This document shows positions 8,884 through 18,800 of a DNA stretch of 64,000 nucleotides, one piece after another. The notes below the pieces were generated by a model. It was not told where the DNA came from and searched no databases. It saw only the letters and a program-made list of their open reading frames with translations. This DNA comes from JAEDHM01 sp964368645. GTDB lineage: Bacteria; Bacillota; Clostridia; Christensenellales; CAG-1252. Location: assembly GCA_964368645.1 (NCBI GenBank), contig CAYJBY010000007.1, positions 49,871 to 113,870 of the forward strand, in the 5' to 3' direction. Both the position numbers and the translations under genes were made by a program. The first letter of the stretch is position 1; each line of letters opens with the position of its first letter.

Positions 8884-9897
8884 GTGAGAACACTGATTTT
8901 TGCCGGCGGAGGAACTGCCGGTCACGTTACCCCTAACCTTGCCTTAATTCCCTACTGTAACCCGTATTTTGACCGTATATGCTACGTCGGGGAATCGGGC
9001 GGCTACGAGGAAACCGCCGCGAAACGCTACGGAATAGAATTTTTCGGACTGAGCGCGGTCAAGTTTGACCGTTCCAAAATGCTTAAAAATCTTCTTATTC
9101 CCTCTAAGCTGTCAAAAGCCGTAAAAGCCGCCGACGCAATACTCGGCGAGCTGAACCCATCTTTGCTTTTCGTTAAGGGTGGCTACGTTTCCCTGCCCCC
9201 TGCGCTTGCCGCTCGGAAAAGAGGGATACCTGTGGTATGTCACGAATCGGACTGTTCGTTAGGGCTTGCAAACAAGCTGATCGCGCCCTTTTCGGAGGCT
9301 GTCTTAACAGCCTTTCCAAACACTGTAAGGAATGGCATTGCCATAGGCAATCCCGTAAGAGACGAAATTTTTTCGCCTAAACCAATCGAATACCCCTTTA
9401 GCAAAAAGCAACCCGTCGTACTGGTAACAGGAGGCAGTTCGGGCGCGAAAATTATTAACGAAACGGTGAAGGAAACCGTTGCCTTACTGCCTGATTTTAA
9501 CTTTTTGCATATAGTCGGGAAAAGCGCGGTGGACGTTGCCGCGGACAACTATTACGCAATCCCCTTTTCAAACAATATCGCAGACCTGTACGCCTTAGCA
9601 GACGTAGTGCTGTGCCGTGCAGGAGCCTGTACTCTGTCCGAGCTTACCGCACTGGGTAAGCGCACTCTTGCCGTACCCCTGCCTAAAGGGGTGTCAAGGG
9701 GCGACCAACAGGAGAATGCTGAAAGATACCGCAGTCTGGGGCTTATACGCACCTTACAGCAGGAGGAGCTGACGCCCTGCAATCTGGCGCAAGCCATAAA
9801 AGCGTCGTTTTTCTCGCCTCAGCCCGTATCCGAATACGACTGGGATACTCCGAAAAAAATCGCCGAGCTTATAGACTCTCTCGCTCTGCGCAATTAG
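8884..9897 (+). CDS. murG: UDP-GlcNAc:undecaprenyl-PP-MurNAc-pentapeptide GlcNAc transferase
   Basis: Membrane-associated GT28 glycosyltransferase making lipid II from lipid I at the inner face of the membrane. The 337 residues start at GTG, matching the normal MurG N-terminus: the glycine loop GGGTAGH at residues 7-13 (family consensus GGGTGGH). A second glycine loop GGSSGAK lies near 181. The UDP-GlcNAc-binding region RAGACTLSELTALGK is near 243. The late motif is GDQQENAERY, the form with GDQ often seen in Clostridia. The gene is alone, away from any division/cell-wall cluster. Its start has no ribosome site but sits exactly at a predicted transcription start. Confidence 0.92.
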   Translation: MRTLIFAGGGTAGHVTPNLALIPYCNPYFDRICYVGESGGYEETAAKRYGIEFFGLSAVKFDRSKMLKNLLIPSKLSKAVKAADAILGELNPSLLFVKGGYVSLPPALAARKRGIPVVCHESDCSLGLANKLIAPFSEAVLTAFPNTVRNGIAIGNPVRDEIFSPKPIEYPFSKKQPVVLVTGGSSGAKIINETVKETVALLPDFNFLHIVGKSAVDVAADNYYAIPFSNNIADLYALADVVLCRAGACTLSELTALGKRTLAVPLPKGVSRGDQQENAERYRSLGLIRTLQQEELTPCNLAQAIKASFFSPQPVSEYDWDTPKKIAELIDSLALRN

Positions 9898-10016
9898 TAT
9901 CGGTATCCATATGGAAAACGACTGTTGAGTCAGCCCGACTTACAGACTGTCTTACCCTGCAAGGTTAGTAGCATTTATCTTTTTTTTGAAAGCTTTAACG
10001 ACTGCCGACGCTTACG

Positions 10017-10046
10017 AACACAAAATCCCAAACAAATGTGTTTTTT
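10017..10046 (+). terminator. Weak hairpin in the 324-nt gap after murG
   Basis: AACACA (10017-10022) and TGTGTT (10037-10042) form a 6-bp stem with a 14-nt loop, followed by TTTT. It may terminate murG. The rest of the gap 9898-10221 is T-rich and shows no gene; a TATAAA at 10191-10196 could serve the next gene. Confidence 0.35.
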
Positions 10047-10221
10047 ATCCTTAATAAAAGCGTTTGTTTTTTCTTTTCTCCTTTTTGCCGACAAATAACC
10101 CTTAATTAATGCGTTTTGAAGGGTTTTCGGGGCTATTTAGGTCTTTTTGACTTGTTTTGACGGCTTGGTTATTATCCGTATTCGCCGCGCTATAAATAGT
10201 AAGACCAAGGAGGAAAATCAC

Positions 10222-11550
10222 GTGAAGAAATTTTTTAAGGCATTGTTTTTTCTTGCGCTTGTAACCACAAGCATTTTTTTCGGCGTTATCTATTACGATA
10301 CCTATATCGCCTCTAAGGACACCACGAAAAGTATTAATAATACGGTCATTACCTCTACCTCGAAAACGGATACTTCCGCCCCTATTACACCCATCAGCAA
10401 TATCGTTTATTCCGTTTTTCCGCGAACCGCGGCGGAAAGCGGAGGAAAAACGATTAACCACACGGGCGGCAAGGGTGAGGATACCCTCTTGGATTACCTG
10501 CTTTTGGGCGAAGACATTTTCGTTATTCTCAGCACGGATTCGGAGGGCTTTGACTATAAGGCGAAAACAGCCAATCTCGCCGTTGCTCGTTTTTCCCTTG
10601 ACGGCACCCTCTTAGACTGCGTTACCCTGCTTTCTTCTCAACCTGTGCGCTACCTCGCCTGTGCGCCCTACGAAAACGGCATTATGCTGACAGGCTCGAC
10701 AGAGGGCTTTACTGTGATTTACGCCGTAACCACCGCCCTTACATATACCGAAAAGCACCTGCCCTTTACCTCGGATTCTGCGATTATGTACGATAACTAC
10801 CCCTACACCGTAACCGTTGCCGCTGATAATGCAAGAATACGTTTTCTGTCCTTCGACGGCTCCTTAAACTATGGCTTCAACTACGCCGAAACCTGCGAAT
10901 CGCAGGTGGAGTTTCTATCCTTATATTATACGTCGGGTGAATACGCCCTTTTTTACAACGACGGAACAAGGGGCAATTACCTGTCTTTTTCCGAGCAGGG
11001 AATAAGCCGCAAGAAGACTCTTTTCAATCAACCGCTTGCCTCGGTTCTGCCGAGTGAAAACGGCTTCGTTTCCGCGCACTGCCTTGACGGAACTTCTTAT
11101 CTCACCACCCTAGGCTTTAACCTCACCTCTGTGCAGACTACGCCTTTGGCTGAGGGAACGGCGGTTACGCTCGCCCCGTCCGGGAGAGGTTTTTTGGCTC
11201 TTGTGTGCGACGGACGCTCCACTCAGGCTGTTACGATTTGCCGTCACGGCGACGTCATATCCAAGGACTGCTATTCAATGTCAGGAATAACTGCGGTTAC
11301 GGACTGCGCCATCGGAGATACTGAAATAGCGATTTTGGGAACAAAAGGCGGTCAGCTCGCCCTTAACCGCTTCGATACCGAGTCTAATTGTTTTACGGAG
11401 AGCGTTAATTTAAGGGTTCCCGACAACCTTAATGCCCGTTGCTTCAAGGGAAAAACAGAGCTTTTCGTGCTGACGGACACCTTGGCGGCAAACGGAGATT
11501 TTGCAGGAAATTTCGGCAAAACCGACGTTTTTTTACTTCTTTACAAATAA
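10222..11550 (+). CDS. Membrane-anchored extracytoplasmic protein of unknown function, beta-propeller-like
   Basis: Not recognised. The GTG at 10222 is preferred over the longer frame opening at 10147 because AAGGAGG lies just upstream and the N-terminus then becomes a clean membrane anchor: MKKFF, then about 19 hydrophobic residues. The product is 442 residues. After the anchor comes a Ser/Thr-rich linker (about 30-60), then about 380 residues in short repeated blocks alternating hydrophobic strands with DG/NG turns (SLDGTLLD, SFDGSLNYGF, GFVSAHCLDG), suggesting a WD40/propeller-like sensor or scaffold outside the cell. No catalytic motif is seen. It is followed by the gldA promoter. Confidence 0.7.
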   Translation: MKKFFKALFFLALVTTSIFFGVIYYDTYIASKDTTKSINNTVITSTSKTDTSAPITPISNIVYSVFPRTAAESGGKTINHTGGKGEDTLLDYLLLGEDIFVILSTDSEGFDYKAKTANLAVARFSLDGTLLDCVTLLSSQPVRYLACAPYENGIMLTGSTEGFTVIYAVTTALTYTEKHLPFTSDSAIMYDNYPYTVTVAADNARIRFLSFDGSLNYGFNYAETCESQVEFLSLYYTSGEYALFYNDGTRGNYLSFSEQGISRKKTLFNQPLASVLPSENGFVSAHCLDGTSYLTTLGFNLTSVQTTPLAEGTAVTLAPSGRGFLALVCDGRSTQAVTICRHGDVISKDCYSMSGITAVTDCAIGDTEIAILGTKGGQLALNRFDTESNCFTESVNLRVPDNLNARCFKGKTELFVLTDTLAANGDFAGNFGKTDVFLLLYK

Positions 11551-11609
11551 AAAATCGACTTTTTTAGCGTTTTTGCTCTCCAAAAACCTCAATTTGTTGA
11601 AAATCGCTA

Positions 11610-11637
11610 TTGACAAGCCAAAGTTTAATGATATAAT
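11610..11637 (+). promoter_or_regulatory. Promoter of gldA
   Basis: TTGACA (11610-11615), 16-nt spacer, TATAAT (11632-11637). The predicted start near 11644 leaves a leader of about 50 nt with AAGGAG before the ATG. Confidence 0.85.
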
Positions 11638-11694
11638 AGTTGTAGCGTGTAATGAAACGCTGATACGGAAATATTTTTATAAGGAGATTTTTAT

Positions 11695-12840
11695 ATGAGA
11701 AAAGCATTTATCTGTCCCTCTAAGTACGTTCAAGGCGAAGACGAGTTACTCAACCTGGGTTATTTTGTAAAAACCTTTGGCAAAAAGGCTCTTTTGATTG
11801 CTGACCCGTTTGCGCTCAATCTTGTTAAGGACAAGCTCGAGGCTACTCAGAAAAACTACGGTATCGAACTGGTTTCCAGCGGCGATATGTTCAAGGGTGA
11901 GTGCTCCCGTAACGCTGTTAAGGCTTTGCAGGATTTCGCTAAGGTCAATAAGTGCAGCTGTACCATCGGCTTAGGCGGCGGCAAGGCTATCGACACCGCT
12001 AAGTGCGTTGCTCAGGGCAATAACCTCATCATCTGCCCCACCATCGCGGCTACCGATGCTCCTACATCTCACTCCGCAGTTTTATATACCGATGATCATC
12101 ATTTCGACGATTACGCTTATTTCAAACAGAATCCCAGCGTAGTTCTCATCGATACCAAGGTTATCGCTAACGCTCCCTCCCGTTTCCTAGTATCCGGTAT
12201 GGGCGACGCTCTTTCCACCTACTTTGAGGCAAGAGCTAACGTGAAGTCTTTCTCAAACGTCAACGCAGGTCTGCCCTGCGGCGCAAACAGAGCTAAGGGC
12301 ACTTTGCTCGGCTACGGCACCAACGCGGCTTTTGCTCTCGCTACCCTCTGCTACGAGACTCTGCTCTCCGACGGCGCAAAGGCTAAAGCAGCCTGCGACA
12401 ACCACGTGGTTACCGCCGCTCTTGAGAACATCATCGAGACCAATATCCTGCTCTCCGGTTTAGGCTTTGAGTCCGGCGGCTTGGCTGCTGCTCACGCTAT
12501 CCACGACGGCTTAACCCTTCTCCCCGCTCACACCAAGTTCTATCACGGCGAAATGGTTGCTTTCGGCACCATCTGCCAGCTCGTTCTTGAGAACGCTCCC
12601 GAAGAGGAACTGTACGAGGTTTTGGACTTCTGTCTGTCCGTTGGTCTGCCTGTCTGCTTGAAGGATATCGGCACCGACTCCATCGACGACGCTATGCTCA
12701 CCGCTATAGCTGAGAAGACCTGTATCCCCGACGAGTCCATTCACAATATGCCCTTCCCCATCTCTGTGGAGGCTGTTGCGGCTGCTATCAAGACCGCTGA
12801 TAAGATCGGTTACGACTATAAGTACGCTGATATAGACTAA
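11695..12840 (+). CDS. gldA: Glycerol dehydrogenase (iron/zinc-containing alcohol dehydrogenase family)
   Basis: Oxidises glycerol to dihydroxyacetone with NAD+, or the reverse, in the cytoplasm. The 381 residues follow the GldA pattern: first beta strand with SPSKYVQG-like start (CPSKYVQGEDEL), NAD loop GLGGGKAIDTAK (about 92-103), PTIAATDAPTSH with the first metal-ligand Asp (about 122), and metal-ligand His in HAIHDG (about 268) and YHGEMVAFG (about 284). It lies just upstream of the dihydroxyacetone kinase, giving a complete oxidative route from glycerol to dihydroxyacetone phosphate. Own consensus promoter; terminator-like hairpin at 12856. Codon use is strongly biased, as expected of a highly expressed gene. 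Confidence 0.93.
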   Translation: MRKAFICPSKYVQGEDELLNLGYFVKTFGKKALLIADPFALNLVKDKLEATQKNYGIELVSSGDMFKGECSRNAVKALQDFAKVNKCSCTIGLGGGKAIDTAKCVAQGNNLIICPTIAATDAPTSHSAVLYTDDHHFDDYAYFKQNPSVVLIDTKVIANAPSRFLVSGMGDALSTYFEARANVKSFSNVNAGLPCGANRAKGTLLGYGTNAAFALATLCYETLLSDGAKAKAACDNHVVTAALENIIETNILLSGLGFESGGLAAAHAIHDGLTLLPAHTKFYHGEMVAFGTICQLVLENAPEEELYEVLDFCLSVGLPVCLKDIGTDSIDDAMLTAIAEKTCIPDESIHNMPFPISVEAVAAAIKTADKIGYDYKYADID

Positions 12841-12855
12841 TTAATTTACAATTAT

Positions 12856-12894
12856 CGGGAAGGCGCGATACTGCGCCTTCCCGTTTAATTTTTT
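12856..12894 (+). terminator. Terminator or attenuating hairpin between gldA and dhaKL
   Basis: Perfect 11-bp stem CGGGAAGGCGC / GCGCCTTCCCG with a 6-nt loop, then TTTAATTTTTT. It separates gldA from the kinase. A TAAAAT at 12904-12909 may be the -10 of an independent kinase promoter. Confidence 0.85.
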
Positions 12895-12927
12895 ACTAGC
12901 ACTTAAAATATTATTGGAGGAATAGCA

Positions 12928-14751
12928 ATGAAGAAGATAATGAACACTCCCGAGACTTTTGTTTACGATATGTGTCACGGCTTAGCCAAAGCGCATCCCG
13001 AGCTTGAGTTCGTAGAGAAATTTAAGATAGTTAAGAAAAAAGTTATCAATCCTAATAAGGTTTCCCTTATCTCCGGCGGCGGCTCCGGTCACGAGCCTGC
13101 TCACGCAGGTTTTGTCGGCAAGGGTATGCTGGACTGCGCTGTTTGCGGCGACGTTTTCGCGTCTCCCTCTCAGGTTCAGATTTATAACGCTATTAAAGAG
13201 GTGGCTACCGATAAGGGCGTTCTCCTCATTATCAAGAATTACTCCGGCGACTGTATGAATTTTAACGGCGCAATGAGCGACGCTATAGACGACGAGGGCA
13301 TTAAGGTTGACGCGGTTTACGTTAATGACGATATAGCTGTTAAGGACAGCCTTTATACCGTTGGACGCCGCGGCGTTGCAGGTACCGTTTTCGTTCACAA
13401 ATGCGCAGGTGCGGCTGCCGAGCAAGGCAAGGATTTAGCCGAGGTTAAGGCTGTAGCTAACAAGGTTATCGCCAACGTAAGGAGTTTCGGCTTTGCTTTC
13501 ACCTCCTGCACTCCCCCTGCTAAGGGCACTCCCATCTTCGACATCGACGACGACAAGATGGAGTTCGGCGTAGGTATTCACGGCGAGCCCGGAAGAAAGA
13601 CAGAAAAGGTCGTTTCCGCAGACGAGCTTGCTCAGAGAATCGTTGCCGACCTGCTCGAAGACGCAGGCATCAAAAAGTCCGATGACGTTGCTCTCTTAAT
13701 CAACGGCTTCGGTGCAACTCCCTTAAGCGAGTTGTATCTCTTCAACAACAGCGTTTCCAACGAGCTGGAAAAAGCCGGCGTAGGCATTTATAAGACCTTG
13801 GTAGGTAACTATATGACCTCTCTGGATATGGCAGGCGCGTCCGTTACCGTCTTAAAGCTCGACGACGAGTTAAAGGCTCTTGTGGATTATCCCGTCAACA
13901 CCCCTGCTCTTACTTGGGGCGCGGCTATGAACGAGCAAGCCGCCGCTGCTGTGGAAGCTATGAACGCCATTGCTAAGGCTCTTAACATCACTCCCTGCGC
14001 GGCGAAAGCCGAGAGCGTTGCCGCTAAAGCAGAGGCAAAAGCGGAAGTGAAGGCAGACGACAAGGCGGTTTATGAGGTTGCAGGCGAGGCTAAGGTCGGC
14101 GAGACGATTAACCTTCCCGCTTTCGTGAAAATCGTTGACAAAATGGCTGACGTTATTATCGAAAACGAAATCCCCTTCTGCGATGCAGACCAGATGGGTG
14201 ACGGCGACTTCGGTATGAGCATAGCTAAGGGTTTCAAACAGCTCAAGAAAGACTGGGCAACACGCAAGAAGGGTGACATAGGTCAGTTCCTTGTTTCCTG
14301 CTCCGAGATTATCAAAGAGTATTGCGGCGGTGCGTCCGGTCCTATCTGGGGTTCCGCATTCAAGTATGCAGGCAAGAGCGTAGCAGGTAAAGCCGAGGTC
14401 ACTTTGGCTGACGTTGCTACCCTGTTCCAAGCGGCTAATACGGGCGTTTACGAGACAGGCAAGAAGAGCTTCGGCAAGGGCGCAGTCGTAGGCGACAAGA
14501 CCTTGGTGGACGCACTTAAGCCTTGTGCGGACGCACTTACCGCGGCGGCAGGCGCAGGCAAAGCACTGTTAGTCGGTCTTGACGAGGGTGCAAAAGCGGC
14601 TGTTGCAGGCGCAGAAGCCACAAAGACCGTTGTAGCCACCTTAGGCAGAGCGGGAACAGTCGGCGAAAAGTCTATCGGTTATCCCGACGCAGGCGCGTAC
14701 GGCTTGGGCGTTATCTTTACCGAGCTTGCTAAATTCGTAAAGTCTCTGTAA
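12928..14751 (+). CDS. dhaKL: Dihydroxyacetone kinase, single-chain DhaK-DhaL fusion
   Basis: Phosphorylates dihydroxyacetone to its phosphate for entry into glycolysis. The 607 residues contain an N-terminal DhaK domain (about 1-340: GGGSGHEPAHAGFVG near 50, and GVGIHGEPG near 213, the motif with the substrate-holding His). An Ala/Lys/Glu-rich linker follows (about 350-388), then a C-terminal DhaL nucleotide-binding domain (about 395-607) with the Mg-binding motif DADQMGDGDFG. Fusions of this type use ATP, unlike the PEP-dependent three-subunit system, and no DhaM is nearby. The DhaL motif has Phe where GDGDHG is usual. GGAGG precedes the ATG. Partner of gldA. Confidence 0.92.
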   Translation: MKKIMNTPETFVYDMCHGLAKAHPELEFVEKFKIVKKKVINPNKVSLISGGGSGHEPAHAGFVGKGMLDCAVCGDVFASPSQVQIYNAIKEVATDKGVLLIIKNYSGDCMNFNGAMSDAIDDEGIKVDAVYVNDDIAVKDSLYTVGRRGVAGTVFVHKCAGAAAEQGKDLAEVKAVANKVIANVRSFGFAFTSCTPPAKGTPIFDIDDDKMEFGVGIHGEPGRKTEKVVSADELAQRIVADLLEDAGIKKSDDVALLINGFGATPLSELYLFNNSVSNELEKAGVGIYKTLVGNYMTSLDMAGASVTVLKLDDELKALVDYPVNTPALTWGAAMNEQAAAAVEAMNAIAKALNITPCAAKAESVAAKAEAKAEVKADDKAVYEVAGEAKVGETINLPAFVKIVDKMADVIIENEIPFCDADQMGDGDFGMSIAKGFKQLKKDWATRKKGDIGQFLVSCSEIIKEYCGGASGPIWGSAFKYAGKSVAGKAEVTLADVATLFQAANTGVYETGKKSFGKGAVVGDKTLVDALKPCADALTAAAGAGKALLVGLDEGAKAAVAGAEATKTVVATLGRAGTVGEKSIGYPDAGAYGLGVIFTELAKFVKSL

Positions 14752-14778
14752 GAGCATAATTTAACAATTAATCCTTAA

Positions 14779-14810
14779 AAGCCCGAATGTTGCATCATTC
14801 GGGCTTTTTT
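14779..14810 (+). terminator. Rho-independent terminator after dhaKL
   Basis: AAGCCCGAATG / CATTCGGGCTT stem, 6-nt loop, six T residues. Confidence 0.9.
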
Positions 14811-14846
14811 TATAAAAAACGTATTTATTTTTAATCGAATATGTTG

Positions 14847-14852
14847 TATAAT
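14847..14852 (+). promoter_or_regulatory. -10 element placed for a leaderless mRNA
   Basis: TATAAT at 14847-14852, followed by six T and then ATG at 14859, exactly +7 from the hexamer end. No Shine-Dalgarno sequence. The -35 region is only TTTATT. Confidence 0.45.
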
Positions 14853-14858
14853 TTTTTT

Positions 14859-15620
14859 ATGAGAAAGCTGTGGGTGTGTTTTTCGATTATATTCGTTATG
14901 GTGTTATCACTATCGTTGTCCTGTCCTCTTACGGCGGTTGCCGAGGACGGCAATTTTTTTGCGGTGAACGACACAAACAACACCTTTTACGTTTTCGACA
15001 CCGACTCGTCAGCATATATCAAGAAATTTATTATTCCATCTACCTATTACGTCAAGGTTATCGGAAGCGTCAACAACGATTACTTACCTGTGGTTTATAT
15101 GGGCATAAGCGGCTACATCAAGGTCAGCACCGCCCCAACCACCGTCAGCTCCATTACCAACCCCTATCCCAACGTAACCATAACCCTTACCGACGTTAAG
15201 GTTAAGCCCAATAGCACCGATTCCAGATACAGCTTCGAGACTCTTTCCAGCGACAAAATACTATATCTCGGCTCCTTTACCGACGCAGACAGCGTTAAAT
15301 GGTACGCTCTTTCTATCGACTCCACTTCCGTTATTTATTATGCGAAAGCCACCAACACCACGTCGCCCGAGCTGACCGTCACCGCTCACCCTAACAGCAC
15401 CTCGTTGCCCTCAGACGGCAACGGTCAAACGGATACGACCACCGATGATGACGGCATTAATAATACCGTTGTGCGCATCATTCTGATTATCGGTATAGTA
15501 ATTCCTGCAATGATAATTTTGTTTTTGATTTTTAAGCCCCACAAAAAGAACGTATCACACAGACGGTTGCCCGAGGATAAGCACGACGACGATTACTACG
15601 ACGGTTATTACCGCAGATAA
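14859..15620 (+). CDS. Exported single-pass membrane protein with acidic cytoplasmic tail, unknown function
   Basis: Not recognised as a named family. The start at 14859 is chosen over an in-frame ATG at 14841 because it begins a typical signal peptide (MRKLW, hydrophobic core, cleavage after TAVA near 28) and because the upstream ATG overlaps the TATAAT box. The mature 253-residue precursor has two beta-rich blocks (about 30-90 and 105-165) resembling bacterial SH3-like domains (YYVKVIGSVNNDYLPVVYMG). A Ser/Thr/Asp linker follows, then one transmembrane helix (about 204-226), then a short tail rich in Lys/Arg and Asp/Tyr (DKHDDDYYDGYYRR). It could be a surface ligand-binding anchor; this is inference. 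Confidence 0.7.
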   Translation: MRKLWVCFSIIFVMVLSLSLSCPLTAVAEDGNFFAVNDTNNTFYVFDTDSSAYIKKFIIPSTYYVKVIGSVNNDYLPVVYMGISGYIKVSTAPTTVSSITNPYPNVTITLTDVKVKPNSTDSRYSFETLSSDKILYLGSFTDADSVKWYALSIDSTSVIYYAKATNTTSPELTVTAHPNSTSLPSDGNGQTDTTTDDDGINNTVVRIILIIGIVIPAMIILFLIFKPHKKNVSHRRLPEDKHDDDYYDGYYRR

Positions 15621-15660
15621 TCAACGCCTTTAACCTTAGATAATCAACGCCTTTAACCTT
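15615..15660 (+). repeat. Perfect 23-nt tandem duplication over a stop codon
   Basis: Two identical adjacent 23-nt units (15615-15637 and 15638-15660). The first contains the last codons and the TAA of the preceding gene; the duplication therefore leaves the protein unchanged. Confidence 0.95.
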
Positions 15661-15669
15661 TATAACCTT

Positions 15670-15689
15670 GCCGTGAAAACGGCTTTTTT
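15670..15689 (+). terminator. Terminator with GAAA tetraloop
   Basis: GCCGT-GAAA-ACGGC followed by six T, ending the 14859 gene. Confidence 0.8.
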
Positions 15690-15793
15690 CACTTCAATGT
15701 CCTGTCACATCCGATTATTACTGCCGCATAAATTATCGTTATGGATAAAATATTGTTGTAGATATTTTTGTTATGGACAAACTCTAGTTATAA

Positions 15794-15832
15794 AAATCCG
15801 AGCTTATTTTCAAAGCTCGGATTTGTTTTTTT
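15794..15832 (-). terminator. Terminator of the InlB-repeat lipoprotein gene (possibly bidirectional)
   Basis: Perfect 12-bp stem AAATCCGAGCTT / AAGCTCGGATTT with a 7-nt loop and T-runs on both strands. It lies 21 nt past the stop of the minus-strand gene at 15854. Confidence 0.8.
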
Positions 15833-15853
15833 GTATTGCATTGAAGACTAGCG

Positions 15854-18800
15854 TTATTCTTCTATAAATCGACTATCGTAACCGCTGTTAGCCGCGACGT
15901 ATTCGGTCAGGTTATTACCTGTCACAACCAAGCTATAAGCGTTGGCGGAATTTTTCACCATAAGCGTTGCACCGAAACCGATTACCGCTGTTGGCAGATA
16001 TACTTTTTCGATCCCCAGATAGGTTCCTGTCGCCTCGTCACCGCCTAATCCGCTTAAGCAATAATCGCATACTGCCGTAACCTGCGCGTAAAACCGCACG
16101 GTTTTGAGAGAGTTGGGAACGTGGTACGTAACCACGTTGGAGGTGGTCGTTACAGTAACCGTATGCCCTGCGCTGACGTTGGAGTCCGTGCCGAAATAGT
16201 AGGCAACACTTCTGGAGCCGTCAACCGTGATTTCCGTTAAGGAATTGCAGTTGGACAGTACGTTATGCCCCACCGTCACCACCGAGTCGGGAATAGCCAC
16301 CGTCAAAATAGCCGTATAAGCAAAAGCGCAGTCTTCTATCATACTCAAACCCTCATTGAGGTTAAGCGTTGCCAGCGCGGTACAATTATAGAAAGCACGG
16401 TCGCCTATATTAGTTACAGATGAGGGTATGGTTATCGCAATCAATCCGCTGTCTCTAAAGGCTGACGCGCCTATCGTCTTTACGTTAGAGGGAATCGTCA
16501 CCGCCGTCAGCTTAGGACACTCGCGGAACAGACTTTCCGAAACTGCGGTTAAGGACGCGTTGACGGGAATATTGACCGTTTTCAGAGCTGTCGCGCCGTA
16601 AAACGCTCCCTTGCCTAATGACGTAACCGTATCAGGTAAAACCACCGTTGCCGCCTTAATTCCGCGGAAGGCGTAGTCGCCCACAGTCTGGAGCAAGCTG
16701 TTAAGGGTAAGGGTTCCCAGCAATACATTACCGTCAAAGGCACTATTGCCTATATCCGTGACCGCCGTTGCGGACAGGTCGGCTTTCGTCAGCTTGATAC
16801 AGCCGAGGAAAGCGTTGCCGCCTATTGTCACCAAGGACGAAGGATAAGCGAAATTAGCTAGAGAGGTACAGCCTGAAAACGCGGCGTTTTCAATCGCGGT
16901 AAAAGCGGTGTTCTGCACAAAGGTAATGCCTGTTATTGTTTTGTTGCCGTGGAAAGCCTCCGTTCCGATAGCTGTTACCGTAGCGTTCGCCACCTGCGAG
17001 GGTATGATAACCGCCGCCGCTGTGCCGTTATATGCGGTAACCTTAGCGGAGTCGCCTGTGATACTGAACTTGAGTCCTGCCGTGGTGCTGTTGTAATACG
17101 CCGCCGTCAAGGTATAGTCTGCGGCGGAGCAAGCGGTTACAACCATTGAATCCGACAGCCAAGCCCAAAAACTGTATCCCGTGGGAGGAGTGGGAGCATT
17201 AAGCGTAATGGTTTCCGTTTCGTTATAAACGGTGGGATTAGTTGCGGCGTTGGTACCTGCTCCTACGTTATAGGCAATAGTGTACTCCTTAAGGAACTTA
17301 GCGTATAAAGAAATCTCGCCTACCGTTCCTGCGCTGACGCCGATAACCTCTGTATCGAAGGTTGATTCAAGGAACCAACCGACGAAGCAATAGCCGTCCT
17401 TATGGGGCTCCGCTAAAGTGAAAGCGTCGATTACCGTATAGGTATCGGGATTCCCCTCACAACTGCCGTTGTTAAGGTAATAGGTGATGTCATAGCTAAT
17501 CAGCGTGTAGCTGCCGTAAATAACGTAACCGTCTGAATTGACGCTGTTAATCGAAGTTATCGCCGCACCGACAAAGCCGTCCTGCTCCGTCCACGCGGTG
17601 TACCAACCGTCGAAGCGGTAGCCATTAAGCCCTATCGAACTTAACGCGTACTCGCCTTGGACAAAATCGCTGTATTTGTAAGTGTCCGACTCAACTCTGT
17701 CGAATACGCCGTCCTTATATAATCTGTAGTCGATGGCGTACTGCGTTTCCGTCCACTTGGCGTATAGCTCTAAATCGCGGCATTGGTAGCTTGCGCCGCC
17801 AACTATCGTGCCTGCTTCTTCCGACAAACCACTTTCAAGATACCAACCGCCGAAATCGAAATACTGTTTTTCAGGAACGGGTAAGGTTACGCTTTCCGCT
17901 ATTGTGTAGCTTTGAGCGTAATCGGTCGCGTTGCCGCCGTCGAAGTGGTAGGTAATCGAGTATTCGCCTGCCGTCCACTTGGCATAAAGCACCATATTGC
18001 CGACAGAGCCTTGTTTGATTGACGTAACCTTATCCCCATAATCGCCGTCGGTACCGTCCTTTAGATACCAACCGTCGAAATCATAGCCGTTTTTGACTGC
18101 GGCGGTGAACTCTATCTCGGAATCCACGTCGTAAGAGCTTGGATTGCCGTTGCTTGCTCCGATGACGTTATTGTAGGTAATCGAGTAGTTCTGCTTGCTC
18201 CAAGACGCGTATATCGTTATAGCTTCTTTCTTTCCGCTAACCGACAAGACAGTTAGCTTGCTCCCCGTTAAGGTCGAAAGAGCGTACCAACCGTTGAATT
18301 TGTAGCCAGTACGGATAGGATCAAACAAGTTGATTTTTGAATCCGCTTGGGTGTAGTAGCGCACCGTTGAGAAATCAAGTTCGGATTCCTCCGCGTTGGC
18401 GTAGGTTATGGCGTAACGCTTGTCGCGCCAGCCTGCATAGAGTTTTTTGTCGCCGACGGTACCTGCATCAATCGCGAAGATAGGAGTGCCCTCTCCGTTG
18501 GCGTTCCCGTACCACCCCGTAAAGTCTTTGTCGTTGTGAGTAGGCGCGTCTAGTGCAACGTAATCCTCCACCGTATAAGCGGAAGGTACGGTAACTGCGC
18601 CCTTAACGCAATCTGCCAGAACGTAATCAAGTTCCAGCTTGTAAGAGTTAATTCTCCAGTTAGCCTTAAGTCGAATATTCTCAAAGAACGTATTGACGGT
18701 AATTGTGGAAATGACCTGCTGAAGCTCCCCTAACGTCCAATTGACGAAGGTGTAACCCGAACGAGCCGTCGGAGCCTTGACGTCCATTGCCTTATAGGGC

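Noticed and set aside
12856..12894. Riboswitch between gldA and dhaKL
   Set aside because: Only a simple terminator hairpin is present; too short for a ligand-binding domain.
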